Of a DNA stretch of 64,000 bases, positions 25,171 to 35,462 are shown one piece after another (positions within the stretch are counted from its first letter, which is position 1; every line of letters starts with the position of its first letter). Under the pieces are notes generated by a model, which saw nothing but the letters and a program-made list of their open reading frames with translations, had not been told where the DNA came from and searched no databases. The DNA is from Microcoleus vaginatus WJT46-NPBG5 (GTDB taxonomy: Bacteria; Cyanobacteriota; Cyanobacteriia; Cyanobacteriales; Oscillatoriaceae), in assembly GCA_019359355.1 (NCBI GenBank), contig JAHHHM010000026.1:1-64000 (forward strand), read 5' to 3'. The position numbers were made by a program, and so were the translations under genes.

Positions 25171-28100
25171 TCATTTAGGATTGCTAGAGTCCTTTTGACA
25201 TCGCTCGAAATAGATCCGCGCCACGCGATCACCCTGCCCCTGGCCCAGGCAATCCGCGAACAGTCGTGCCGCCTCCCCTAATTTTCCTTCCGAGTAAAAC
25301 GCTAAAGCTTCTGCAAACAATGGCAGCGTGGCTAACTTGCCTTCTTTAAGTGCTGGCGGATCTGCATCAAACACCTCATAAACGGTTACTAATTCAGATT
25401 TTCCCTTGACTTTTACCATGTCGAGGGTGCGGATGGCGTACTGGGATGGATTTTCTAAGCGCGAGTAAGTTGACTGGGTAATTAACAGTGACACCCCATA
25501 ATTTTTGGTCAATCCTTCTACACGAGAAGCTAAATTAACCGCATCGCTGATTACCGTACCATCCATGCGATTTTGTCCGCCCACCGTTCCCAGCATCAAA
25601 GTTCCAGTATTGATGCCAATTCCAATCTGAATCGGCGCATAGCCACAATTGGCGCGATTTTGATTGTATTCAACGAGGCAGTGCAGCATAGCAATTCCCG
25701 CTTTCACCGCATTATCCGCCTCCCCGCTAAACAGCGCCATAATCGCATCACCAATATATTTATCAATAAACCCGTTATTTTCATTAATAACGGGTTCCAT
25801 GCGACTGAGATAAGAATTGATAAATTTGAAATTATCCTCCGGTGTCATACTTTCCGAAAGCGTAGTGAAATCGCGAATATCAGAAAATAGGACTGACATT
25901 TCTAACTGCACTTGGTCGCCCAATTCCACATCAATAATGCTTGACTTCCCTAGAAACTGAAGGAATTGATTGGGGACGAAACGCTCGTAAGCCTTGTTGA
26001 GTTGAGCCAGTCTGCTTTCATTTTCGCGGACTTCTGTATAAAGCTTAGAATTTTGAATCGAGATAGCTGCCTGTCCAGATAACACTTTTAATAGTTGCAC
26101 TCTTTCTGGCGTAAAAGCTCCGGCAGTTAGATTATTTTCTAGGTAAACAATACTGACGATTCGAGATTGATTAATCAGCGGTACACATAAAATTGATTTG
26201 GGCTGATTTTTTTGGATGTAGGGGTCGTTGGTAAATTGTCCCTCTCGGACAGCATCATCTAGGACCACGCTTTCTTGAGTGCGGGACACATAATTGATGA
26301 TCGCGGAGGAAAGTTCTTGACAATTATCAACTAAGATTGACTGCAAGACGGTGACAAGTTCGTCATCGATTGTCCCGATCTCACTATCGTGCGACGCTTC
26401 GCTAACAGCTTCAATTAACAGCTTTCCCTGACTCGACAAAATCAGATAACCTCTTTGCGCCCCCGCATTCTCCATCAAGATTTTCATTAAGCTAGACAGT
26501 AATTTCTCTAGCAATATTTCGCTAGAAATCGCGATTGTTGCTTTCATTACTGTAGTAATATCTAAGTTAATGCCTGAACCAGTAGTTGTTACTGATGCGG
26601 TAGTTTGAGGGTTTTTTCTTCCCGGTTGAATTGCTGCCAATAATTGGAGATATCGCTTTTCTAAATCCGTTACCTTAGCAGTAGCTCCCCATTGAGCGTA
26701 ACAATAATACGCCTCAATCATGTAGGTTTGAGCAATTTTTTCTTTGCCCCAGTCCAAGTAAAATTTAGCGGCTAGTTCGTTCGCGAGAGCTTCTTCATTA
26801 ATGTATTTATTTTCTTTAGATCCAGCAATGGCGCGATCGTAATGTTCAATTGCCTCGGCTTTGTTACCCAAAACCCGATGCCGTTCTGCTTCAACTAAAT
26901 ACCATTTATGCAGATGATTCATGGGAGCATTTTGTGCCCATTGGTGCAGAATAGTTTGATGGATTTCCACCAGGACAAGAATTTCAGATTGCTCGGTTTC
27001 TGGCTGTGTAGGGAAAAGTGCCAAGTTCGTCAGGGCTGCATAAAAATGGAAAATGGGAACAAGAACCAATCCCGATACTGCCATCAAATACTGTTTGGCT
27101 TGGGCAATATAGTCTAGGGCAGTCGTGTAATTGCCAAAGAAGTAAGCAAGCTGCAGTTTGTAGGTGTAGGCAAAAGCGAGTACACTGAGTTGATGGTCCT
27201 GATGATGCTTAGGAATCATCACCGTTTCATCGTAGGCAGTCCCTATTAGGCAATCCGACAGAATATGGGCTTGCCTCAAGTTCTTCGCTGTCTGCTGCGT
27301 TATATCCAAAAAAATCTGGGCAGAATATTGCTTCATTTGAGCCAAGGCAGCGCTGTAACTTAGTATTTCGGTTTCCCAAGTGTCTAGTTCTACCCCAGCG
27401 AAGAAATGAGAATAAAAGCAAGCGTTTATGCTGTAGCTAGCGTATAAAAAATCGCCAGTTTCGATGCCTGCCGTAAAGCCATCTTTCAGTATCGGTATCG
27501 TTGCTCTGAGAGATTCTTGGTGATGCTGAATAAAAGCCCCAAACAGAACCAGAATTACAGACTTGAATTCCCGTACATTGAACCGATCTAACAATGAGAG
27601 TGCCAATTGCCCAAAGTCATAGCCCGTTTTCACCTCTCCCAAAAAGGCACACAGCACCATACCATGAATTGCATACCCCACCGTCGATGCGGGTGCATTC
27701 CCAAATTGGAGCGATAAACTCACCATCGTGGAGCTAAGTAGGGGTAGCAAACCCGGCATTGCCTGGAAAATCGCTGTATGTAACATCCCAGACAGTTGCA
27801 TAGCTGCCTGAGTCTGGGGATTTGTCGTCACAGGCAGGTCAAGCAGTTCTTCAATTTTTCTGCCCTTGAGTTGGCTGGCAAGGGTCTGTAGCGCTTTACT
27901 AATCAATGTTTCGTCAAGTTCGGTAGGTAGTTCAATCCCTAATTGCTTCAGTGCCTTTATACCCACTGCAATGGATTCTAACATCTGGCTCTGGGCTGAT
28001 CGTGCGACGATTTGAACTAGATAAATTTTAATTTTGTCTAAAATCGTCTGAGCTTCTTGCAAAACTTGTGCTGCCATCTGCTCCATGCCTTCAAGATCAG

Positions 28101-30510
28101 CATTCAAATAGGCGGTTTCGGCAGCAGCAACGTAGAGATTTAGGGTCAATTCATATTGAGTTTGCCAGCAGTTGGCACTCAAGAGTTCAATCCCTATTTG
28201 CAGATAGATATTTGCCGCCGCGTAGGCGGTAGAACTTCTGGCTTTCTGTCCGGCTTTTAAGTTAAGTTGGGCTAAGGCTTCTCGTTTGCTTAATTGATTG
28301 ATTAACTCAATTCCTAGATTTAAGTTACCCACAATATCAAACAGTTTTTCCTCCCTTTCTATCTCCGAAGAATTTTTTAGCAGTAACTGTCCCATTTTGA
28401 GATGAGTGGCTTGTTTTTGTTTGTTGGGAATCAATGAATAAGCCGCTTGCTGGACGCGATCGTGCAGGAACTTATAAGTTGGATTAGCAACAGACCCAGT
28501 AGGGGATTGAGAATCTGTTTGAATAAATTTATAACCTTCTGTAATCAGTAAAATCAGTCCTTCTTGCAAGGCTTTCCATAGTGCTGATGCCGTTTGTTCT
28601 GGTAATTCTTCGCTGACTATTGCCAATGTATCTAAATCGAACTGCGCCCCAATACAAGCCGCCAACTTGAGAACATTCTGAGTTTTTACAGGCAACTTCT
28701 GCAATTGCCCCGTCATAAACTCCACCACATCATTGGCGTGGGCAAATTTAGCTTGAGCAATATCGCACTGCCAATGCCTTAAATTCCAGTCAAAAATAAT
28801 TTTACCATCTTCATGCAACGCCTTGAGGAATTGAGTCGAGAAAAAGGGATTTCCTTTAGTTTTTTGATAAACCAATTCTGTCAATGGTTGAGCTAAAGAT
28901 AAACTACAAATCAGCGTATCTGCTACCAACTGATTCATATCTTCTTGGCTCAACGGTTGCAGCGTCATCGTATTCACTACTGCTCTGGACTTAACAATCT
29001 CATCTACCGTCAACATAAACGGATGAGATTGTGACACCTCATTATCCCGATAAGCACCCAACACCAACAGATGCCCCGTATCCTGCATCAATAGTTGTAG
29101 CAATTTCAGCGATGCCGAATCCGCCCACTGCAAATCGTCCAAAAATATCACTAAGGGATGTTCGACGGTGGTAAATACTTGTACAAATCTCTGCATCAGC
29201 AGATTAAAGCGATTTTGAGCAGCACTCCCTGACAGTTCTAGTGCTAAAGGTTGAGCGCCAATAATGCGTTCTAGCTCAGGAATCACCTCAATCAGCACTT
29301 GCCCACTATCGCCTACTGCTGTCAGAATCTGGGTTTTCCATGTTTGTAAAAAAGCATCCGATTCTGATAATAATTGCCCCATCAATTCCCGAAATGCTTG
29401 CACAAATGCACTGAAGGGAATATTGCGCTGGAATTGGTCGTATTTGCCCTTAATAAAATAGCCCCATTGTCTGGCGATTGGCTTGTGAACTTCGTTCACT
29501 ACTGCGGTTTTGCCAATGCCAGAGAAGCCAGCCACCAGCATCATTTCGGCGTTACCTGTATTAACTCGTTCAAAGGCAGCTAATAGATTAAAAACTTCAG
29601 TTTCCCTGCCGTAGAGTTTTTCGGGAATCAGGAAACGGTCTGTAATATCTCGCATTCCCAAGGCAAAATGCTCAATGTTATTGATTTTTTGTAATTTAAC
29701 CAGACACATTTCTAGATCGTGCTTTAGTCCCAAGGCAGTTTGATAGCGATTTTCTGCATTTTTTGCCATTAATTTACTGACAATTTGAGATACAATTAGG
29801 GGAATTTTTGGATCTATTTGGTGCGGAGCAACTGGCTGTCTGGCAATGTGGCAGTGAACCAACTCTAAAGCATCTTCTGTGTCAAAAGGAAGTTGTCCTG
29901 TCAGCAACTCGTAGAAGGTGACACCGAGCGAGTAAAAGTCAGTCCGGTAATCGAGCGTGCGATTCATCCTGCCGGTTTGTTCCGGGGAGATGTAAGCGAG
30001 GGTGCCTTCTAAAAGGTTGGGGTTTTTTAGGGTTGGCGTTTCTCGCGTTAGCTGAGTAGAAATGCCAAAGTCTATAATTTTTAGCTCGACCGTCGCTGGA
30101 TTGAATACTATATTAGAAGGGTTAATATCTTTGTGGATAATATTAGCGCTGTGAATTTGCCCTAAAGTTTCGGTGGTAGCGATCGCAATTTCCAAAAATT
30201 CCTCTAGGGAAAATGAGCGATGCTGGCTGTAAATTCTCAAAGATTCGCCGCCAAAATCCTCCAAGAACATCACGAGAGTATTTTGATATTTCTGCAATCC
30301 ATAAACTTTAACGACACCCGGCAGATTTAGAGATTTCGTAATTTGATATTCGGTACGGTAGCGGGTTAATTCTTGAGGTGTGGGGTAATCTTGTTTTAGA
30401 ACCTTGAGGATGATAGCTTGATTATCTGACTCTCTAATAGCTCGATAAGCCAGGGAGTTTGCACTTTCGTAAATTTGAGCTTGAACTGCGATTCCGGGAA
30501 GAGTAAGCAT
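25171..30510 (-). CDS. Ser/Thr kinase-AAA ATPase-GAF-adenylate/guanylate cyclase
   Basis: A 1779-aa multidomain signalling protein. Kinase domain about 1-265: K36 for ATP, HKD at 126-128 with N133, and DFG at 147-149. Next comes an AAA/NTPase module with Walker A (GFSGIGKT, about 330) and Walker B (LVIFLDDLQWAD), then a long helical TPR-like region (about 700-1290), a GAF domain (about 1330-1490) and a class III nucleotide cyclase (about 1530-1720) with metal aspartates in FSDIRDFT and DKYIGDAIM, plus DAVNLASRVE. It couples kinase-like sensing to cAMP or cGMP output. It is paralogous to the protein at 55636-61236 through GAF, but ends in a cyclase instead of a histidine kinase. Confidence 0.93.
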   Translation of the reverse strand: MLTLPGIAVQAQIYESANSLAYRAIRESDNQAIILKVLKQDYPTPQELTRYRTEYQITKSLNLPGVVKVYGLQKYQNTLVMFLEDFGGESLRIYSQHRSFSLEEFLEIAIATTETLGQIHSANIIHKDINPSNIVFNPATVELKIIDFGISTQLTRETPTLKNPNLLEGTLAYISPEQTGRMNRTLDYRTDFYSLGVTFYELLTGQLPFDTEDALELVHCHIARQPVAPHQIDPKIPLIVSQIVSKLMAKNAENRYQTALGLKHDLEMCLVKLQKINNIEHFALGMRDITDRFLIPEKLYGRETEVFNLLAAFERVNTGNAEMMLVAGFSGIGKTAVVNEVHKPIARQWGYFIKGKYDQFQRNIPFSAFVQAFRELMGQLLSESDAFLQTWKTQILTAVGDSGQVLIEVIPELERIIGAQPLALELSGSAAQNRFNLLMQRFVQVFTTVEHPLVIFLDDLQWADSASLKLLQLLMQDTGHLLVLGAYRDNEVSQSHPFMLTVDEIVKSRAVVNTMTLQPLSQEDMNQLVADTLICSLSLAQPLTELVYQKTKGNPFFSTQFLKALHEDGKIIFDWNLRHWQCDIAQAKFAHANDVVEFMTGQLQKLPVKTQNVLKLAACIGAQFDLDTLAIVSEELPEQTASALWKALQEGLILLITEGYKFIQTDSQSPTGSVANPTYKFLHDRVQQAAYSLIPNKQKQATHLKMGQLLLKNSSEIEREEKLFDIVGNLNLGIELINQLSKREALAQLNLKAGQKARSSTAYAAANIYLQIGIELLSANCWQTQYELTLNLYVAAAETAYLNADLEGMEQMAAQVLQEAQTILDKIKIYLVQIVARSAQSQMLESIAVGIKALKQLGIELPTELDETLISKALQTLASQLKGRKIEELLDLPVTTNPQTQAAMQLSGMLHTAIFQAMPGLLPLLSSTMVSLSLQFGNAPASTVGYAIHGMVLCAFLGEVKTGYDFGQLALSLLDRFNVREFKSVILVLFGAFIQHHQESLRATIPILKDGFTAGIETGDFLYASYSINACFYSHFFAGVELDTWETEILSYSAALAQMKQYSAQIFLDITQQTAKNLRQAHILSDCLIGTAYDETVMIPKHHQDHQLSVLAFAYTYKLQLAYFFGNYTTALDYIAQAKQYLMAVSGLVLVPIFHFYAALTNLALFPTQPETEQSEILVLVEIHQTILHQWAQNAPMNHLHKWYLVEAERHRVLGNKAEAIEHYDRAIAGSKENKYINEEALANELAAKFYLDWGKEKIAQTYMIEAYYCYAQWGATAKVTDLEKRYLQLLAAIQPGRKNPQTTASVTTTGSGINLDITTVMKATIAISSEILLEKLLSSLMKILMENAGAQRGYLILSSQGKLLIEAVSEASHDSEIGTIDDELVTVLQSILVDNCQELSSAIINYVSRTQESVVLDDAVREGQFTNDPYIQKNQPKSILCVPLINQSRIVSIVYLENNLTAGAFTPERVQLLKVLSGQAAISIQNSKLYTEVRENESRLAQLNKAYERFVPNQFLQFLGKSSIIDVELGDQVQLEMSVLFSDIRDFTTLSESMTPEDNFKFINSYLSRMEPVINENNGFIDKYIGDAIMALFSGEADNAVKAGIAMLHCLVEYNQNRANCGYAPIQIGIGINTGTLMLGTVGGQNRMDGTVISDAVNLASRVEGLTKNYGVSLLITQSTYSRLENPSQYAIRTLDMVKVKGKSELVTVYEVFDADPPALKEGKLATLPLFAEALAFYSEGKLGEAARLFADCLGQGQGDRVARIYFERCQKDSSNPK

Positions 30511-31296
30511 ATTTAGATTAAGAAAAATTAAGAGGATAACTGAAGCTGAATCTTTCTGAGAGTAGATACTGTTTTAGTAAAGCATAGCTCATTCATCACC
30601 GGCTGGTTGGGAATAATACGATGAGTGTAATGCCTATAAATCTCGTGTTGTTGCTCATCGGATGTAAAAAACTGAAGGATTTCGCTATGGCTCAATTGGT
30701 TGAGTTCTGCATAAAAGCCACTGGGATCAGAGGAGTGTTTTGTGCCTCATCAGCATCTGAACCCAGTCTCAAAAGCAAAATCGGGAGCCTTCAGGGTCGC
30801 GCTGTTTCAAGGGATAGTCAAGTATCTGTCGAAGTGCCTCACCTCGGCTCTCTTGATTTGCAGCTATTAGGAGTTGAAGTTGTTCCGCAGTTAGAGATAT
30901 CTCTAATTTTTAGTGTTCAATTTTTCAACATTTCCTGACTTATCTAGTAAATCGGCCCATCCCTCTCCCATCTCCTTCAACTACTGCTCAATGCCAGAGG
31001 TGATAGTGTAGAGTGACGGTTTTCCACCGATTCAGTGTTGAAAAAGACAGCCCCAGCTTAGCTGCCAACCGCTTGGAGTTTTACAAAGCCCGACATCTCA
31101 TTGATAACTTCTTTGCCAAACTCAAGCAGTACCGCGCAATTGCAACACGTTACGCTCAGTGAGCCAAGAACTTTTTCGATGCAATTTATTTGGCTGCTAC
31201 TGTTATCCGGCTCAATTAACGACACGCCCTAGAGCATTGCTATGTTCACTCTGCTCTTTAGTTCAAACCCTGGCATAGTCAATCATTAGGGGAACC
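30511..31296. other. Gene-poor stretch with a transposase relic
   Basis: About 790 nt. A 105-aa plus-strand frame at 30621-30938 shows no recognisable domain and is not called. The only interpretable item is the IS5-type transposase remnant at 31070-31219. Confidence 0.5.
31070..31219 (+). pseudogene. IS5-family transposase C-terminal relic
   Basis: Conceptual translation gives YKARHLIDNFFAKLKQYRA followed by IATRYAQ, an in-frame TGA, then AKNFFDAIYLAATVIRLN and a stop. This is the usual end of IS5-group transposases (RHRIENFFCKLKQYR ... IYLAATVIWLN). The N-terminal two thirds are missing and the stop interrupts the rest, so the element is dead. No terminal inverted repeats were recognised. 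Confidence 0.8.
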
Positions 31297-31785
31297 TTAG
31301 CAGTTTTGTTCACACGCTCCAATACTCACCCAACTGCTCGAACCATCGCCCCAATGCTCTTTCTTCCAAATCGGCGCGTTGTGTTTAAGCGTATCTATCG
31401 CATACCGGCACGCCTCAAACGCTTCTGAACGATGAGGAGAACCAACTGCCACCAAAACGCTGATTTCCCCAATTTCTAGCCGGCCAGTGCGATGGTGAAT
31501 TACCACGCGATTCACATCTGGCCAGGTTTTGCGGATCTCGGCAGCGATTTGCTGGAACACCCGCACTGCCATCGGTTCATACGCCTGATATTCCAAGGCA
31601 ACCACCGGCTTGCCATCGGTTTTGTTGCGAACCATGCCACTCATCACCACCACCGCCCCATTACCCGGATCGTCTGCCAAGGCGTAGACTTCTTCCAGGG
31701 ATAGGGGCGCAAATGTGATGGCAAAGCTATCCCCAGGGTGGGGTTGAATGGGTGTATTCAGGGAAAGTGTGGTTCCAAGATTCAT
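31297..31785 (-). CDS. moaE: Molybdopterin synthase catalytic subunit
   Basis: MoaE converts precursor Z (cPMP) to molybdopterin together with the thiocarboxylated small subunit MoaD. The 162-aa length is slightly longer than average because of a 20-residue N-terminal extension. Family motifs are clear: GAVVVMSGMVRNKTDGKPV, LEYQAYEPMA, HRTGRLEIGEISV, SPHRSEAFEACRYAID, and the catalytic LKHNAPIWKKE with its lysines. No other molybdenum cofactor genes lie next to it. It is followed upstream by pyrB on the same strand with about 105 nt between them. Confidence 0.96.
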   Translation of the reverse strand: MNLGTTLSLNTPIQPHPGDSFAITFAPLSLEEVYALADDPGNGAVVVMSGMVRNKTDGKPVVALEYQAYEPMAVRVFQQIAAEIRKTWPDVNRVVIHHRTGRLEIGEISVLVAVGSPHRSEAFEACRYAIDTLKHNAPIWKKEHWGDGSSSWVSIGACEQNC

Positions 31786-31890
31786 CGCATTGATCTGGTT
31801 AAGGGCTAGTGGATCTATTTTGCTGGATTAATGCCTAAATGACTGCAATTGATAACGCTTTCCCTTTGCAATTCCTTGATATTGCCGGCC

Positions 31891-32880
31891 TTAAGCTTTC
31901 CCACCACCCATTAGGTACAGCAACGCCATGCGAACCGCAACACCACTCGTTACCTGTTGGGAAATTAAGCTAAATTCAGGGTCATCCATTAAATCAGAAG
32001 AGATTTCAACCCCCCGATTAACCGGCCCTGGATGTAAGACTTTGACATTGGGTTTGCACAGTTTCAAGCGTTCACGAGTAATGCCAAACCGTTGATGATA
32101 CTCCCGCAAACTCGGCAATAAATTTTGATCCATCCGCTCTTTTTGTAGGCGTAATGTCATCACAAAATCGGCATCTTGTAAAGCCGGCTCTACTGTCCAA
32201 TGCAGAAAAAGCTTACCGACTCTATCTGTGCCGAAATCCGCAAATAGCTGAGGCAAAAGGGTTGGAGGGCCGGCAAGATGCACCTCAGCGCCGGTTGCCG
32301 TTAAACTCCAAATATTGGATCGCGCCACTCGTGAGTGCAAAATATCGCCGACAATCGCAATTTTTTTGCCGGCAAGCAGTTCTAAATGAGGCCGCTGAGG
32401 ATCTAATAAAGAACAAATCGTGAACAAATCCAGCAACCCTTGTGAGGGATGTTCATGCTGCCCATCGCCGGCATTGAGAACGCCAACCCGTGTTCCCAAG
32501 CGATCCATCTCATCAGCAATTGCTTGGGGAACACCGGCTTGTTTATGACGAATCACCATCATGTCACAGCCCATCGCCAGATACGTCTTCGCCGTATCCA
32601 AAATTGTCTCCCCTTTCGTTAAGGAAGACGTGCCAGGGGCAAAATTCAGCGTATCAGCCGATAGCCGCTTTGCTGCCAGTTCAAAGCTGCTGCGAGTTCG
32701 GGTGGACGGTTCAAAAAATAAATTTGCCACCAATTGACCCTGCAAAGTCGGCACTTTTTTCAAGCGTCGAGAGAGGACTTCCTGAAAACTCGCAGCCGTT
32801 TGCAAGACAGTATTGTATTCCTCTGAAACAAAATCAGCCAGAGAAAGAATGTGCCGGCGCGTCCAAGTTGTTGTAGCCAT
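31891..32880 (-). CDS. pyrB: Aspartate carbamoyltransferase catalytic subunit
   Basis: Catalyses carbamoyl phosphate plus aspartate to N-carbamoyl-aspartate, the first committed pyrimidine step. The 329-aa protein has the carbamoyl-phosphate loop [13 protein letters not shown] (about residues 54-66), the HPSQGLLDL segment (about 144), and the aspartate-binding [12 protein letters not shown] (about 284). Length is normal for the catalytic chain, and no regulatory pyrI is visible nearby. The gene is monocistronic or co-transcribed with moaE. Confidence 0.97.
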   Translation of the reverse strand: MATTTWTRRHILSLADFVSEEYNTVLQTAASFQEVLSRRLKKVPTLQGQLVANLFFEPSTRTRSSFELAAKRLSADTLNFAPGTSSLTKGETILDTAKTYLAMGCDMMVIRHKQAGVPQAIADEMDRLGTRVGVLNAGDGQHEHPSQGLLDLFTICSLLDPQRPHLELLAGKKIAIVGDILHSRVARSNIWSLTATGAEVHLAGPPTLLPQLFADFGTDRVGKLFLHWTVEPALQDADFVMTLRLQKERMDQNLLPSLREYHQRFGITRERLKLCKPNVKVLHPGPVNRGVEISSDLMDDPEFSLISQQVTSGVAVRMALLYLMGGGKA

Positions 32881-32967
32881 GCAAAAAGAGAGATGAAGGA
32901 AAAGAGAAAATGGAAAGGTGACAAGCGAGAATTCTTGCGCTTTCCTTTCTCTTTTTACTGGGTTGTG

Positions 32968-33737
32968 TCAGGGCTGTAAATGGAGGATATTCAGAGATAC
33001 CCAAATCAGCGATAGGAAAATCATAAACCTAACGGCATCTAATAATGTAGTTAGCAAAGGGCCGCTGATCAACGCGGGGTCTAGCTTTAAGCGCTTGAGT
33101 CCCATTGGCAGAATGGTTCCTAACGTAACTGCAACAAAGACATTAATCGCCATCACTAAGCCGGCAACAAATCCTACCCACCGCGACTGAGGGGAAGTCC
33201 AAATCAGGGAAAGCAAGATCAGGGTTGTTCCTAAAGTGAACGCTGTCCCCAGGCCGGCTAAAATTTATTTGCGGAGAATTTGCACAGTATCCATTGGGCT
33301 GACTTCTCCCACACCGAGTCCGCGAATGGTGACGGTTAAGGTATCCGACCGGCAGTGCCCTCTGCATAGCCGAGAAGGGTTGAAGTTGCCTGTCGCTGTG
33401 GCGGCGAAAGTTGTTGCACCAGCCGCTTAACAACACCTGCCGACAGTTCATCAAATAAGGCTGCCCGGTCATCGGGACTCATTGCTTCGACAATCTGACA
33501 CACTTGTACAGCGTGCAGCGAACCAATTAACTGTTCCTGCACTTCTGCCGGCAGATATTCAAAAACATCAATTGCCTGCGATTTGTTCAGCAAGCGAAAC
33601 GAAATTGCCCGACGTTCTGGAGACAGTTCTACAATGTAATCTCCCACATCCACAGCCGGCAGTTGATTCAACTGGAATTTCAACAGATTTAAGTCGGCAA
33701 TATTGGAAATAGAAATAGGCGCTTCTTGAGTGACCAT
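32968..33737 (-). pseudogene. mgtE: Broken magnesium transporter MgtE
   Basis: The first 133 residues (from ATG 33737, with GGAGG 5 nt before it) are a normal MgtE N-domain ending LLGYAEGTAGR, then shift into a stop. In another frame the sequence resumes as TLTVTIRGLGVGEVSP, which belongs near the end of MgtE's membrane part, meets an in-frame TAA, and continues through the last hydrophobic helices to LNILHLQP. Compared with an ordinary MgtE of about 450 residues, both CBS domains and the first transmembrane helices, roughly 200 residues, are gone. The junction lies near 33341-33355 at a CCGGTCGG-type sequence. The cell must have another magnesium system. Confidence 0.88.
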
Positions 33738-33964
33738 AAAACCTCCGATATCTTCCCCGCGCTGGGAGACATGGCCACCCAGCCTAGTGGAGTTTAATAC
33801 TGTCAGTGGATGGACTTCGGTCCATAAAATACGCAAAATTCAACATCGGTTTCGTCAGAAGGAAACCGCTAAAATCTATGCTAACTGTCTAGGGATTCAA
33901 ACACAATCCGCTGTAGCACTTAAATAACAGCTCGAAGAATCGCTCATTTTTAACTGAGGCACCC

Positions 33965-34534
33965 ATGAACACTACCCAAAAATATCTGACTGTCCTGATC
34001 TCCGGCCTGCTTTTAGTCGGTTTGGGTAGCTGCACCCCTCCCCCCAGCAACCTTGGCAGTAACAATTCCTTGCCGAATCCCACTCCGTCAAATACAGTTA
34101 GTCCCACAGCAAAACCATCCCCAGATGAATCTGAGGGCCAAACTTTAACCGGCAGCCAGCCTTTCAATACCTCGTCTCAAAATACTGTGAGCGTGACGGT
34201 TTATGAAGCCGATAGTCAATGTGAGACGGTACTTCCTAAAAAAGTTGCGGTGCCGGCAGATAAACAACTGGAAGCTGCGGTTGGAAAGGTACTGGAAAAG
34301 TATGATACCGGCGATTTTGATTTAGCCGGTTATCGCGTTAATGTTGAACCGGCAACGGGTGAGGCGACGGTCGATTTTCGCGTTGCGCCTGATTCTAAAC
34401 GCAAGCTTGTTTCTTTATCAAGTTGCGAACAATTTGCCTTATTCAGCAGTTTGAATAAAACCTTAACCAGTAACCCAGACTGGAAAATCAAAACCGTTCG
34501 TTTCACTGAACAAGGCAAAGAAATTCTGCTTTAA
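33965..34534 (+). CDS. Lipoprotein with GerMN-like domain
   Basis: A 189-aa secreted lipoprotein. The N-terminal signal ends in the lipobox LGSC (Cys about residue 23), followed by a Pro/Asn/Ser-rich linker to about residue 70 and a folded domain ([20 protein letters not shown] through [10 protein letters not shown]) that resembles the GerMN domain seen in spore-germination and cell-wall proteins. The last codons overlap by 4 nt the end of the convergent DNA glycosylase gene (34531). Role is probably envelope-related, but the family has no defined reaction. Confidence 0.78.
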   Translation: MNTTQKYLTVLISGLLLVGLGSCTPPPSNLGSNNSLPNPTPSNTVSPTAKPSPDESEGQTLTGSQPFNTSSQNTVSVTVYEADSQCETVLPKKVAVPADKQLEAAVGKVLEKYDTGDFDLAGYRVNVEPATGEATVDFRVAPDSKRKLVSLSSCEQFALFSSLNKTLTSNPDWKIKTVRFTEQGKEILL

Positions 34535-35148
34535 AGTCTAGAAACAGCCTGACAGTCAGCAACATACCACCGCCAAGGCAATTCAGCGCCGGCAGTGATA
34601 CCGATGCGGGTTGTTTGCACAAAGCTAATTGCCCTAGATTCCCGATCTTGCTGAAACTTAGGGCTACGATGCTCTAACCATAGGGGTTGGCCGGCACGTA
34701 GCTCTAAAGCGGTTAAACTCAGGTCAATTTGCAGCGCTAGGCAAAGTTTACCAGGGCCGGCGGCAAGGCGATTGGGTTTTGTGATTTGGCGCGCGTCAAT
34801 CCAAGGCGGCATCGTTTCTAGCAGTAAGGCGCGAACCAGCACAGCGCTGGGGACGCCGTCGAGATCGGTGACAATGTTGAAGCAGTGATAAATTCCGTAG
34901 ATTAAATAGACATAGCTCATGCCTGCCGGCCCAAACATCACCTGATTGCGCGGGGTGCGTCGCCGATAGGCATGACAGGCCGGATCTCCCGGTCCGTAGG
35001 CTTCGGTTTCTACAATCATCCCGCGAATTGTTTGCCCGTCGGCCAACTGCCGCACCAGGGTGCAACCCAGTAAGTCTGGTGCCACTTCTGTAGATGGACG
35101 CGCCAACCACGAAGGTTCTACGATCCGCTCGGACTGCGTTACATTCAT
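34531..35148 (-). CDS. 3-methyladenine DNA glycosylase (AAG/MPG family)
   Basis: Base-excision repair enzyme that removes alkylated purines. The protein (about 205 aa from ATG 35148) has [18 protein letters not shown], the catalytic/intercalation region [43 protein letters not shown] with the intercalating tyrosine, and [13 protein letters not shown] chose ATG 35148 because the 28 residues upstream are not part of the family and read as leader sequence. Its 3' end overlaps the convergent lipoprotein gene by 4 nt. Confidence 0.94.
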   Translation of the reverse strand: MNVTQSERIVEPSWLARPSTEVAPDLLGCTLVRQLADGQTIRGMIVETEAYGPGDPACHAYRRRTPRNQVMFGPAGMSYVYLIYGIYHCFNIVTDLDGVPSAVLVRALLLETMPPWIDARQITKPNRLAAGPGKLCLALQIDLSLTALELRAGQPLWLEHRSPKFQQDRESRAISFVQTTRIGITAGAELPWRWYVADCQAVSRL

Positions 35149-35282
35149 AGTAATTTGTACCTGAAGGGTTCGGGTCTTGTCTAAATTGCCAGACTTTTTC
35201 TCTCGACAGAGTTTGAGCGAATTTTTGGACAAGTACCTAGAATTTCTCTGGGCAATTGAAACAGACGAATTTGGGACAAAAC

Positions 35283-35405
35283 ATGGATGTCAAGTTAATT
35301 CTGCTGGTATTGACGGGTGTGTTTATCGTGGCAACGCTGTTTTTTGGCACGAAAAACGGATTCTATGATACAGATAACTACCACGGGAATGGCTCTGCCC
35401 ATTGA
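35283..35405 (+). CDS. 40-aa single-helix membrane protein
   Basis: ATG GAT GTC begins a 40-codon frame encoding one hydrophobic helix ([18 protein letters not shown], residues about 5-22) and a short polar tail ([17 protein letters not shown]). It is followed by a convincing intrinsic terminator at 35439-35462, which argues that it is a real transcription unit. The size and shape match the small subunits of photosynthetic or NDH complexes, but I do not recognise it as any named one. Topology would place the tail on one membrane face. Confidence 0.7.
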   Translation: MDVKLILLVLTGVFIVATLFFGTKNGFYDTDNYHGNGSAH

Positions 35406-35438
35406 AGCATAAGCTGATTTATCTCTTAGAGCTAACCA

Positions 35439-35462
35439 AACACCTCATTAGGGGTGTTTTTT
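35439..35462 (+). terminator. Intrinsic terminator after the 40-aa gene
   Basis: AACACC (35439-35444) pairs with GGTGTT (35453-35458), with an 8-nt loop and a T-run to 35462. It lies 33 nt after the stop codon of the small membrane-protein gene. Confidence 0.78.

Noticed and set aside
30621-30938. 105-aa plus-strand frame after the cyclase kinase
   Set aside because: Composition is irregular, no domain or ribosome site is visible, and the opposite strand also shows a protein-like short frame, so neither is supportable.
33738-33840. Possible magnesium riboswitch ahead of mgtE
   Set aside because: The leader has a CTGGG/CCCAG hairpin but not the conserved core of the M-box, so a riboswitch cannot be claimed.
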